From Ectothiorhodospiraceae bacterium (GTDB lineage Bacteria > Pseudomonadota > Gammaproteobacteria > HK1): a DNA stretch of 64,000 nucleotides. The notes beneath the pieces are model-generated. The model saw only the letters and a list, made by a program, of their open reading frames with translations, ran no database searches and had not been told where the DNA came from. The stretch is from assembly GCA_024234875.1 (NCBI GenBank), contig JACKNM010000024.1:1-64000 (forward strand), written 5' to 3'. Shown here in pieces: positions 17,223 through 25,635 of the stretch; the stretch's first letter is position 1, and every line of letters begins with the position of its first letter. The translations under genes and the position numbers were made by a program.

Positions 17223-18679
17223 AGCGGCAACTCCTCGATGCGCGCCGGGAACAGCTCGGCGTGGAGCAGTAGACGGGGGATGCGGGCGCTGACGCGGTGG
17301 CCGCGACGGTCGGTCACCAGCACCCGCTCGTGGTCCTCGAGCTCGGTCGCGCCGACCGCCCTGGCCACTCGGATGTGCGCCACCAACTCCTCGAGGCCCT
17401 CCACCAGAGGTGACCGGTGGAGCAACGCGCCCACCGTCTGCGGACCGCGCCGCCGCAGTGAGTCCCGCATCCGATTCGCGACCTCGAGGACCTTGACGGT
17501 ATACAGCTGCTCGAGGGTGGCGGCGCTCGGCGTCCGCGCGTTCGTGACCGGCTCGGCCAATGGCACCGCGAGCTCCTCGCCCGGGTGACGCAAGCGGATC
17601 TGATCGACGGTGCTGACCCGGGCCGGCCCCGACGGCAGCGTGAAATCGAGCGCGGTGCGCGGACTCACCCCGGCCTCGCGCAACTCGACCGCGACGCGCT
17701 CGAGCTCGCTCAGCAGCCGCCCCACCGCACGCGTCTCCGCCGCGGCGCCGCTCTCGACGAATGCGCGCAGGCCGGACTCGGTGCGCCGGCGCACCTGGAA
17801 GACCCGCTCGGTCTCGCGGGCGAGCTCGCGCATCAGACGCCCGAGGAACCGGTGCTGCGCCGGGTTCAGGTAGCGTGCCGCCGGAGACGCCAAGATCTCG
17901 CGCAACTGCTCGCGCAGCTCGGTGGTCCGGTTCTCGTCCATCAGGAGGCGGAAGAAGCCCCGGAACGCCCGCCCGGCGTCGCTGCGCGCGAGCAGATCCT
18001 CCTGGCCGATGAGCTCGCCGAGGACATCGCCGCGACTGACGCCGGACTGGATCATGTGCACTCGGAGCGCCTGGTCGAGACGCCGGATGTCGTCCTCGAC
18101 GCGACGGAAGTCGCCATTCAGCAGCGCGGCGAGCTGGTACACCTCGCGGATGCGCTCGCGCTGCTCGTCCTCCGACAGCTCGCGCACCAACCCGGCGTGC
18201 AGGTCGTCGAGCTCGCGCTGGAGCTCGGCCATGCGCGCCTCGAGCATGTCGATACGCTTCTCCGCGCTGGGGCTGAGCGCGGCTGCGAGATCACGGACCG
18301 CATCCTGGACCACCCGCAGGTGCGAGGCCGTCGAATGCGTGTCGCGCTGGTCGAGCCCGCGGACGAATCGCAGCGCGACCTCGCATCCGTCGGTCATGCT
18401 GAGTGCATCGTCGAGCTCACGCAGCCAGCCGGCCTGGATCCAGCGTCGGAGGTAGCTCGCGGCGCCGTCCGCGCCCTCCCACGTGCCGTCGTCGCGGGCG
18501 CGATCCAGCTCGGCATCGAGCGCGGCCCGCGCCTCCCCGAACGGCACCTCGGAGCTCTCCGCGAACAGGTCGGCCAGGAAGGCCAGGATGAACGGTGCGC
18601 TGTCGGCTCGCAGGAGCTTCCAGGCCACCTGCTCGTCGAGCAGGCGGCGGTATCGGGCGTTGGTCTCGACGAAGCTCAC
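17219..18679 (-). CDS. jetA: Wadjet kleisin-like subunit JetA (DUF3375)
   Basis: A 486-residue DUF3375 protein, the MksF-like kleisin that closes the JetC ring. The N-terminus (VETNARYRRLLDEQVAWKLL, then SAPFILAFLADLF) is the usual DUF3375 opening; a coiled coil follows around residues 140-175 (EKRIDMLEARMAELQRELDD), and the C-terminus is a winged helix. It starts at GTG 18679 without a good ribosome site, which may keep expression low. It is the first gene of the jetABCD operon; 140 bases separate it from the MFS gene upstream on the same strand, and that gap holds a 16-bp palindrome. Confidence 0.93.
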   Translation of the reverse strand: MSFVETNARYRRLLDEQVAWKLLRADSAPFILAFLADLFAESSEVPFGEARAALDAELDRARDDGTWEGADGAASYLRRWIQAGWLRELDDALSMTDGCEVALRFVRGLDQRDTHSTASHLRVVQDAVRDLAAALSPSAEKRIDMLEARMAELQRELDDLHAGLVRELSEDEQRERIREVYQLAALLNGDFRRVEDDIRRLDQALRVHMIQSGVSRGDVLGELIGQEDLLARSDAGRAFRGFFRLLMDENRTTELREQLREILASPAARYLNPAQHRFLGRLMRELARETERVFQVRRRTESGLRAFVESGAAAETRAVGRLLSELERVAVELREAGVSPRTALDFTLPSGPARVSTVDQIRLRHPGEELAVPLAEPVTNARTPSAATLEQLYTVKVLEVANRMRDSLRRRGPQTVGALLHRSPLVEGLEELVAHIRVARAVGATELEDHERVLVTDRRGHRVSARIPRLLLHAELFPARIEELPL

Positions 18680-18758
18680 GACACGGCGGCACTCGTTCGC
18701 GATGGCTCGGCCCGCAGATCACGGTGCGGGGCGCACCGCACTCGACCGGGAATCGGCG

Positions 18759-18774
18759 GGCGACCGCGGTCGCC
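18759..18774. promoter_or_regulatory. 16-bp perfect palindrome upstream of jetA, candidate operator
   Basis: GGCGACCGCGGTCGCC is a perfect 16-base palindrome about 80 bases before the jetA start. A second, smaller hairpin (cggtgcg-ggg-cgcaccg) lies at 18722-18738. Either may be a repressor site or a terminator for the MFS gene. In GC-rich DNA such palindromes also occur by chance. Confidence 0.35.
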
Positions 18775-18819
18775 GCCGCCCCCGAAGGTTACGCCTCGGC
18801 GGCGCCGGTCGCGACCCGG

Positions 18820-20058
18820 TCAACCATCGCCCCGACTCGATGGCGGTGCGCCCGATCGGCCCGGCATCAGCCACGCGATCGCACCACCGAGCCCGCCCAC
18901 TGCCGCCACCGCGGTGAGGGCGAGGGGGAAGCTCCCGGTCCAGGCCAGCATGCCGCCCACCAGTGGCGGACCAAGCATCACGCCGACGAAGCTGATCACC
19001 ATCATCCCACTGGCGACGCGGCCGACCGCGCCCGGCGAGGCGAGGCGCGCGGCCTGCGCCGGAACCACACCGCCCCAGCCGCCGGCGGTGGCGCCGAGCC
19101 AGACCGAGACCGCGACCACCGTCGGAAACGTCGCGGTGGTGTCGAGCGACGCGAGCGCGAGCGTCGCTCCGGCCATGAGGCCGCCCACGGTGGCGAGGGT
19201 GGCCGAGGGACTGAGCAGGCGGTCGGCCACGAAGCCCCACAGCAGCCGCCCGGCGATGGCGCCGCCCTGGGCCGCCGCCGCGCATGCGCCGGCGTGGGCG
19301 AGATCGAGGCCGGCGAGACTGCTGACCGCGACCGGCACGAAGGCATTCAGCGTCGCGAGCATCGCGGAGAACAGGAAGGCAGTGGCGGCGAGACCATGCA
19401 GGGTCGGCGTGGAGACGACCTCGCGCAGCGGTCCGAGCAGGCCCCTCGACCCCGACGGCGCACGCGTACCCGCATCCACCCGGCGCGCGACGCGCATCGT
19501 GGCCAGGGCGAGGAGACTCGCGCTGGCGGCGAATACGAGCAGCGCCGGGCGCCAGCCGAGCCACAACACCACGGCCGGCAGCGCGAGCCCGGTCACGAGC
19601 ACCCCGAGCGGCGCCCCGGCCTGTCGAATCGAGAACACGAGATTCAGATCGCGACGGCCGACGATCCCCGCCATCAGGTGCGAGCTCGCCGGCGAGACCG
19701 GGCCGTAGCCGAGCCCGATCACCACCGCGGCGGCGACGAAGGTCACTCCGGTCAGCGGCAAGAACACGACCAGGCCGACCGCCGCCACCAGACAGGCGAG
19801 CGCGCTGGTGGTCGCTGCCCCCAGGCGACGGAACAGAGCCTCGCCGGCCATGGCCGAGACGATGGCTCCGACGTACATGAGCATCGCGTAGAGGCCGGCC
19901 AGACCCTCGAACAGGCCGGCGCGGTCGACGAGCTCGGGCATGATCACCGGCACCGACGCCGCCAGGCCCGAGGCCAGCACCTGGTGGAGCAGCGACAGCC
20001 CGACCACGGTGCGCGCCGCGGGCACGGCCTCGGACGACCTGCACGTCGTCAGCGACAT
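18820..20058 (-). CDS. major facilitator superfamily transporter
   Basis: A 412-residue integral membrane protein with about 12 hydrophobic helices, of the MFS type. Recognisable pieces are the helix 1 region LLHQVLASGLAASVPVIMPELV, the helix 2-3 area FEGLAGLYAMLMYVGAIVSAMAGEALFRRLGA, and in the second half GRLLWGFVADRLL, an MFS loop motif. It would export or import a small solute at the inner membrane; the substrate cannot be read. The ATG at 20058 starts the membrane region; the longer open frame upstream is shadow of the methyltransferase gene. It lies 74 bases downstream of that gene and 140 bases upstream of jetA. Confidence 0.8.
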   Translation of the reverse strand: MSLTTCRSSEAVPAARTVVGLSLLHQVLASGLAASVPVIMPELVDRAGLFEGLAGLYAMLMYVGAIVSAMAGEALFRRLGAATTSALACLVAAVGLVVFLPLTGVTFVAAAVVIGLGYGPVSPASSHLMAGIVGRRDLNLVFSIRQAGAPLGVLVTGLALPAVVLWLGWRPALLVFAASASLLALATMRVARRVDAGTRAPSGSRGLLGPLREVVSTPTLHGLAATAFLFSAMLATLNAFVPVAVSSLAGLDLAHAGACAAAAQGGAIAGRLLWGFVADRLLSPSATLATVGGLMAGATLALASLDTTATFPTVVAVSVWLGATAGGWGGVVPAQAARLASPGAVGRVASGMMVISFVGVMLGPPLVGGMLAWTGSFPLALTAVAAVGGLGGAIAWLMPGRSGAPPSSRGDG

Positions 20059-20132
20059 GACGCGACCCCGGCGCGAGACCGCGCCGCCAGTCTCGAATCC
20101 GCCGCCACCACTCGCACCACCGGCGCCGGGGC

Positions 20133-20951
20133 TCAGCCGCGCCGCACCCCGCTCGCGATCAGGGCCGGTCTCGGGATCTCGAAACGGTCGCCCACCCGGA
20201 ACGACTGCGCCGCGCGGGCGGCGTCGGCGTGCACGAGGGCCAGGGCCTCGGGCGTCTGCGCCTCCAGCACCTTGCGCGAGCGGACCCCACCCTCGAGCAA
20301 CGGCGCGAGCACGTCCGTGGCGTCGGACAGCCGCACGATCACAGGGACCTCCATCGTGTGCGGCTCCGCGAATCCGGCATCGACGAGGAGCGCGATGGCT
20401 GCATCCTCGTTGCCGAGCCGGTAAGGCGGCGGTCCGGGGGGTAGCGGCGCATCCAGGCGTCCGTGACGCCGCAACGCCTCGCCGACCAGCGCCAGGTACG
20501 GCGAGTGCTCTGGTGGTCGCCAGGCGGAGAACGCGAACCGGCCGCCCGCGGCGAGCACCCGATGCACCTCCACCGCCACCAGCTCGGGGCGAGGGAAGTG
20601 GAGCACGCCGAACCCACAGACCACGACGTCGAACGCACCGTCGTCGTACGGGAGCCGCTCGGCATCGGCGGTCTCGAAACGGGCCGCGGGCACGCGCGCT
20701 CGGGCCTCGTCGATCATCGCCGGGACGAGATCGACTCCGGTCACCACCGCCCCGCGCGCGAGCGCGCCGGCCGCGAGCAGGCCAGTGCCGCAGGCGAGAT
20801 CGAGCACTCGAGCGCCCTGCTCCACCCCGGCGCGCGCGAGCAGCGGCTCGGTGGCCTGGGCGGTGAGGGCTCCGAAGCTTCCGTGATAACGCGATGCGAC
20901 CTCGGACCAGCCGTCGCGCTCGAAGCGACGGAACCGCTCGTGCTCGTCCAC
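20133..20951 (-). CDS. class I SAM-dependent methyltransferase
   Basis: A 272-residue methyltransferase of the UbiE/BioC-like class I fold. The SAM-binding glycine motif is VLDLACGTGLLAAGAL, the acidic loop is VTGVDLVPAMIDEA, followed by ADAERLPYDDGAFDVVVCGFGVLHF, a typical Methyltransf_11 pattern. The C-terminal half is a substrate-binding cap without a clear family signal, so the substrate is unknown. I chose GTG at 20951, six bases after GGAG; the TTG at 20957 directly abuts that site and cannot be used. The MFS transporter lies downstream on the same strand, so a shared metabolite is possible. Confidence 0.82.
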   Translation of the reverse strand: MDEHERFRRFERDGWSEVASRYHGSFGALTAQATEPLLARAGVEQGARVLDLACGTGLLAAGALARGAVVTGVDLVPAMIDEARARVPAARFETADAERLPYDDGAFDVVVCGFGVLHFPRPELVAVEVHRVLAAGGRFAFSAWRPPEHSPYLALVGEALRRHGRLDAPLPPGPPPYRLGNEDAAIALLVDAGFAEPHTMEVPVIVRLSDATDVLAPLLEGGVRSRKVLEAQTPEALALVHADAARAAQSFRVGDRFEIPRPALIASGVRRG

Positions 20952-21170
20952 CCCCAACTCCGCGCCCTCCGATCGGCGACACGCCGGACGCGCGCAGCAT
21001 ACCGCGAGCGCGTCGGCACCTCATCTCGGGGGCCGGTCACGGCTCCAAGGGGAGGCGACGCGAGGGCCTTGCATCGGAGCGCGCGGCATGGGGGCCGACC
21101 GATCCGCGCCCGCCGACCCTCGGCTCGGGGCTACAGTTCCGTCAGGGGCATCTAAAGCCGCTCGTCCGCC

Positions 21171-22190
21171 GTGCCGACATTCGCCGCAGGTGTCGGCCCG
21201 GTGTGGGCGCCTGATCTCGACTCGGAGCAGCGCACGGTGGAGTTCCTCGAGGATCCCGATCTCTGGCTCTTCCTCGGCTCGACGCTCGTCGCCGGCGGGC
21301 TCGGCCTGCTCGCGTACCGGCAGGGAAGCAAGTTGCGCATCGCGTTCAGCCGGGCGCTGGCCGAGTCGCTCGGCGGCACCGCCGAGGGCGAGACCTGCGT
21401 GGTCGACCTTCGCGGCATGCGGTTCGAGGTGAGGCGGATCGGCGAGCGTCGTGGAAACACGAACGTGCGCACGGCGGTCGAGGTCCGGGCGTCCACGCGG
21501 TGCCCGGCCTACTTCACGCTACGCCAGGTGGATCCGGTCACTCGCCGAGCCGCGGAGATGACTGGGCCCGGGCACCTCGACCAACTCGATGCGCGCTGCC
21601 GGATCCGTGGCTACGACATGGAGAGCCCGTCGCCGACGTGGGTACAGAGCTGGCTCGCGGGTGCCGAGGCGCGCAACCATCTCCAGGCCCTGGCCGCAGA
21701 GTCGATCACCTTGCTGCGCCTCGGGCCCGACGGTGTCGAGTGCCGCCGCCTGATGAGCGCCGAGGAGCTGCGCACGCCGGGCACGGTGGTGGGGCCGCTC
21801 GTCGACGCGTTGCGGGCGGTGCTCGACGACGTATCCGATCACCGCCCTGGGCTCGTCCCCGAGACGGAGCGCGCTGCGGACTTCAAGGAGGGCCACCGAC
21901 TGCTCTGGCTACCCTTCGGCCTGCTGGTCCTGAGTCTGCCGATGCTGTTCGCGAGCATCGCGCTCACCGAGCGGCTGCCGAAGCTCGCGTGGGGCGTCGA
22001 GGTCGAGTTGATCGGGGCCGCGGCATGCCTCGGCATCGGGCTCCCACTGTTCCACCGCTTCGTGAAGGAGCGCGCGCGAACGCGCGAGAACTCGGGCGAC
22101 GTCTACCTCTCGAGCATGATGCTGATGGCGGTCACGCTCTTCCTCGTGGGCGCGGCCGTGAGCCGCCCACTCGTCCACGTGCTCGTCTGA
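21171..22190 (+). CDS. unknown membrane protein
   Basis: A 339-residue protein that I do not recognise. A hydrophobic helix lies near residues 31-49 (LWLFLGSTLVAGGLGLLAY), then about 190 soluble residues, then three more helices (LPFGLLVLSLPMLFASIAL, LIGAAACLGIGLPLF, MLMAVTLFLVGAAV). The soluble region sits between helix 1 and helix 2 and is mixed alpha/beta with no catalytic motif that I can name. The start is uncertain: GTG 21171 opens the frame, while GTG 21201, with AGGTG 8 bases upstream, may be the real one. It stands alone between divergent and downstream genes; no function is proposed. Confidence 0.6.
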   Translation: MPTFAAGVGPVWAPDLDSEQRTVEFLEDPDLWLFLGSTLVAGGLGLLAYRQGSKLRIAFSRALAESLGGTAEGETCVVDLRGMRFEVRRIGERRGNTNVRTAVEVRASTRCPAYFTLRQVDPVTRRAAEMTGPGHLDQLDARCRIRGYDMESPSPTWVQSWLAGAEARNHLQALAAESITLLRLGPDGVECRRLMSAEELRTPGTVVGPLVDALRAVLDDVSDHRPGLVPETERAADFKEGHRLLWLPFGLLVLSLPMLFASIALTERLPKLAWGVEVELIGAAACLGIGLPLFHRFVKERARTRENSGDVYLSSMMLMAVTLFLVGAAVSRPLVHVLV

Positions 22191-22380
22191 CCCCGAGCCG
22201 CCTCGCCCATCTCTCGGCCCGATGGGTGCGGCAGTCGGCCGCCCACGCGCGTTCCTGATAAATTCCTCCCGCAACGCACGGTGCCGGCATGGTCGCGACC
22301 CGCGGAGGGCGGCCGGCCGCACTCCTCCCATTGCTGCGCGCGGCACGGGCCGACGTAGCCGACCAGTGAGGTCTCAGACA

Positions 22381-23289
22381 ATGGACACACGCAAGTTCGG
22401 GAACACCGGTCTCGAGGTGACGCGCATCGGATTCGGCGCGATGACCATCGGCGGCGCATTCGGTCCGGTCGACGACACCGAGAGCACCCAGGCCCTGCAC
22501 GCCGCGATCGACGCCGGCATGAACTTCATCGACACCTCGAACGCCTACGGCGAGGGCCGCAGCGAGACGTTGATCGGGCAGTTCCTGCGCTCGCGCCCGG
22601 ATCGCGACCGGATCCTCGTGTTCACCAAGGGCGGCAACAACATGGTGACTCGGGTACGGAACTTCGAGCCCGACTACATCGCGAGCTGTCTCGAAGGTAG
22701 CCTCAGCCGCCTCGGCCGCGACACCATCGACTTCTACATGCTGCACAACCCGAGCGTCGACAACATGGCGGCCGAGGACAGCTACGCGGTGCTCGAGAAG
22801 GCCAAGAGCGACGGCAAGATCCGGCATTGGGGCGTCTCGGTGAACACCGTCGCCGAATGCGAGCTCGCAGTCTCGCAGGGGCGCGTCGCCGCCATGCAGA
22901 TGGAGTACAACATCCTCAATCAGTCCGCCGGCGCCACGTTCTCGAGCGCGCACGCAGCCGGGCTCGGCGTGATCTCACGCGTGCCGCTGAACCGCGGGTT
23001 CCTGAGCGGGCGATTCGACGAGACCGTGCAGTGGACCGACGACGACACTCGCAAGCGCTCGCTGACGCCGGAGAACATCCGCAAGCATCAGGGCCAGCTC
23101 GACCTCGTGCGTTCGATTGCCGCCGAGATGGGCATCTCTCCGGCGGCGTTGGCGATTCGGTTCTGTGCCTCGAACCCGGACGTCTCGTGCGTCATCCCGG
23201 GCGTGCGAACGGCGAGCCAGGCACGACAGAACGCCGCCGCGTGGGAACCCCTGCCGGAGGACGTGATGGCGCGATTGCGCGCCGCCTGA
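22381..23289 (+). CDS. aldo/keto reductase
   Basis: A 302-residue NADPH-dependent aldo/keto reductase with a TIM-barrel fold. The catalytic tetrad is complete: Asp51 and Tyr56 (NFIDTSNAYGEG), Lys83 (FTKGG) and His122 (YMLHNPS). The first strand reads FGNTGLEVTRIGFGAMTIGG, and the C-terminal cofactor region is SCVIPGVRTASQARQN. The carbonyl substrate is unknown; the IDTSNAYGEGRSE form is seen in YajO/Tas-like members. I use ATG at 22381 with TGAGG about 8 bases upstream. A tgataaa sequence at 22257-22263, about 115 bases before the start, may be part of a -10 element. Confidence 0.87.
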   Translation: MDTRKFGNTGLEVTRIGFGAMTIGGAFGPVDDTESTQALHAAIDAGMNFIDTSNAYGEGRSETLIGQFLRSRPDRDRILVFTKGGNNMVTRVRNFEPDYIASCLEGSLSRLGRDTIDFYMLHNPSVDNMAAEDSYAVLEKAKSDGKIRHWGVSVNTVAECELAVSQGRVAAMQMEYNILNQSAGATFSSAHAAGLGVISRVPLNRGFLSGRFDETVQWTDDDTRKRSLTPENIRKHQGQLDLVRSIAAEMGISPAALAIRFCASNPDVSCVIPGVRTASQARQNAAAWEPLPEDVMARLRAA

Positions 23290-23387
23290 CACGCTGGCCG
23301 ACGGCGCGGGAGGGGTCGGCCGCGCGGCGCGCACCTTCCGCGCCGACGGCCGGCTCCGGGGCGCACGCATGCCGACGCGCGCGCCCC

Positions 23388-25232
23388 TCAGTCGGAGAAG
23401 CGGATCTCCGACAGGAAGACTGCACCCTGCGCCTGTCCCGGCAGCGCACCCAGCGCGAGCACGATCGCACGGACCTCCTGCAAGTCGACGCCATCGAACG
23501 CGGTCAGCGGTATGCGCACGCCTTGCAGCAGCGGCTTCGGGTTGAGCGGGCCCGCAGAGCCCGCCGGATAGTCGAGGGCGCGCGACCAGTCGGCAACGCG
23601 GGCGGTGGCCCAGTGACCGTCGTCATCGACGAGGCCGACCAGGAAGTCCCGGTCGACGCCGGGCGGGTTGGCCGGGTCGGTCGGATCGAGCGCGATCCGG
23701 AACTGCAGCACCGCCGCCTCACGGACATCGCCGTGCTGCTCAGGGATCAACGTCACGTATCCGGCGTCCGCGCTCGCCCAGCCGAGCGCCAGACGTGGTA
23801 ACCCGGGCGGGCCCCAGGCGCGCTCTGTCGTACCCACCATGTGCGGGTCGATGACCGCGCTCGGGTCGTGCAGGCAGTCGACCGGCTGGGGAGCCGGTCC
23901 GCCGCAGAGCGTGTGACGCGTGAGCCCGATGCCGAAGCTCAGGCCTCCCAGCGCGTTCAACGCGAGGCTCGAGGGCTGGTCGAACTCGTCGACCACGCGG
24001 ACACCCGGGGTGCCGTCGGCGGCCCGGTAGGCACCACGCACGACCGCTCCCAGACCACTCGGCGGTGGGACGTCCCCGGTCAGGATCTCCGCCAGCTCGG
24101 CGTCGCTCGAACCGATGTCGACGCCGAGATGGCGCGCGAGGAACGCGGTCGCGAGCGGCACCACGGCCGCGCGTTGATCGGCGGGAAGCAGGCGCTCGTT
24201 GCCGGCCACCGTGGTGCCGCACGCCGAGTCGTCCGGGCCCACGGCTCCGTACAGGACGGCCAGGTCCCAATCGTCGTAGCCACCGGGAACCGGAGCGGTG
24301 ACACTCCAGTAGCTGTTGAACGCGTCGTGGTTCGCCCCGCGCATCGTGAGCTGGTAGTGCGAGCGACGCGCGCCTTCCGCGACGTGCACCGGATCGTCGA
24401 AATAACGGATGCCGGGGAGCGTGGGCAACCCGCCGTCGCAGTACGGGAGCACCACCGCGAGATCGAGCTTCGACAGGTCGAGGCGAAGATTGTCCGTCGG
24501 CGCCAACATGAAGGCGGCACGAATCCCGAACGGCTCACCCAGCAGCTGGTTTAGCAGCTCGAGCACGGCGATGCCGTCTCCGCCGATCGAGTGCCCGACG
24601 AGCCCGACCCGGCTGAAGTCCAGACGCCCACGGTAGCGTGATCCGTACGGCTCGCCCCCGACCGTCGCGTACTGCAGCCACATCGCAAGGTGCTCGAGCG
24701 CGAGCAAGCCACGGGTGGTCATGCCCAGGCTCGGATGCTGGATGTCACGCGCGTTGATGCCGTTCGCACTGACCGAGATGACGAAGAAGCCGTGGCTCGC
24801 GAGGTGCTGCGCGAGGTAGTCGTAACCACGGTGACTTGGGATCGGCAGACGTCCCGCGGTGCATGGCCACTCGAACACCGCGCCGGCGATGGTGCTCGAC
24901 TCGCCGGGGCCCGGCACCAGCGCCGGCTCGTAGCAGGTCGTGTGCCGGCCGTGGAGCAAGAGCACCACCGGAAACGGGCCGGCGGCGAGGTTCGCCGGAT
25001 GCGCCACCATCCCCTGCAACTCCACCGGCCCGGGATAGCCCTCGAGCGCCGGCAAGATCGCATTGGAGCCGGTGTCGTACTCGACCGTCGTCACCGCGTA
25101 GGGGCCCGTCAGACCCGGGTCGTCGGCCACCACCGGTGGCGGGAGCAGCGACGCGGCGACACTTGCGACCCCGATGGTGAACGAGCGAAGCAGGTTGCCG
25201 ACTGCGCGGCAGGAAAGGATCGACATTCGCAC
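23388..25232 (-). CDS. secreted alpha/beta hydrolase with C-terminal binding-type domain
   Basis: A 614-residue protein. A signal peptide ends near residue 36 (SFTIGVASVAASLLPPPVVA). Residues about 50-330 form an alpha/beta hydrolase: LLLHGRHTTCYEP (oxyanion region), the nucleophile elbow GHSIGG with Ser215, and a late Asp and GANHDAFN that could supply the acid and His. The fold resembles secreted chlorophyllase/PET-hydrolase-like esterases. After a linker, roughly the last 170 residues are beta-rich and may be a galactose-binding-like module. I use GTG 25232, with AGGA 9 bases upstream; ATG 25226 is nearly equivalent. Several Cys residues fit disulfides outside the cytosol. The substrate, probably an ester or polyester, is inference. 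Confidence 0.75.
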   Translation of the reverse strand: MRMSILSCRAVGNLLRSFTIGVASVAASLLPPPVVADDPGLTGPYAVTTVEYDTGSNAILPALEGYPGPVELQGMVAHPANLAAGPFPVVLLLHGRHTTCYEPALVPGPGESSTIAGAVFEWPCTAGRLPIPSHRGYDYLAQHLASHGFFVISVSANGINARDIQHPSLGMTTRGLLALEHLAMWLQYATVGGEPYGSRYRGRLDFSRVGLVGHSIGGDGIAVLELLNQLLGEPFGIRAAFMLAPTDNLRLDLSKLDLAVVLPYCDGGLPTLPGIRYFDDPVHVAEGARRSHYQLTMRGANHDAFNSYWSVTAPVPGGYDDWDLAVLYGAVGPDDSACGTTVAGNERLLPADQRAAVVPLATAFLARHLGVDIGSSDAELAEILTGDVPPPSGLGAVVRGAYRAADGTPGVRVVDEFDQPSSLALNALGGLSFGIGLTRHTLCGGPAPQPVDCLHDPSAVIDPHMVGTTERAWGPPGLPRLALGWASADAGYVTLIPEQHGDVREAAVLQFRIALDPTDPANPPGVDRDFLVGLVDDDGHWATARVADWSRALDYPAGSAGPLNPKPLLQGVRIPLTAFDGVDLQEVRAIVLALGALPGQAQGAVFLSEIRFSD

Positions 25233-25635
25233 GATAAGGATTCCTGAATGCGAAACGCCACCAGAGGGCACCTCGGTTTCGGATCCTTCCGGGACTCTCG
25301 CGCGCCACCAGCACGCGAAACTCGTACTCCAAGCGCCTGGGCCCTCCAGCAAGAACGAGCACGCGCGCGGATTCGCTGCGCGTGCAGCAGCATCCGAGAG
25401 CAACCGTACCTCGTGGAATGACCGCAGTCATATCACGGTCGGAAATCCGGTTTTCGTGACATGCTTCGCATCACCGGGACTACCGAAGCGCACTGGGCGT
25501 CCGGCGCCACCGGTCCGCGGCCGCGACCGGCGGTACCTGGCGCCCCGGCGCCGAACCCGCCCTGCCGCAAGCGTCGGCACCGCGATACCATGAGCGCCTT
25601 CTCGCCAACTCGCGCCACACCTGGAGGTCCGCAGA
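25233..25635. other. 403-bp divergent intergenic region
   Basis: No gene is visible. It separates the secreted hydrolase (minus) from the aminotransferase (plus). A relatively A+T-rich patch at about 25425-25462 (catatcacggtcggaaatc, ggttttcgtgacatg) is the likeliest promoter area for the aminotransferase. I see no clear -35/-10 pair. Confidence 0.5.

Noticed and set aside
20059..21024. Extension of the MFS frame upstream (734-residue frame)
   Set aside because: It lies over the methyltransferase gene in another frame and shows only Arg/Gly/Ala shadow sequence.
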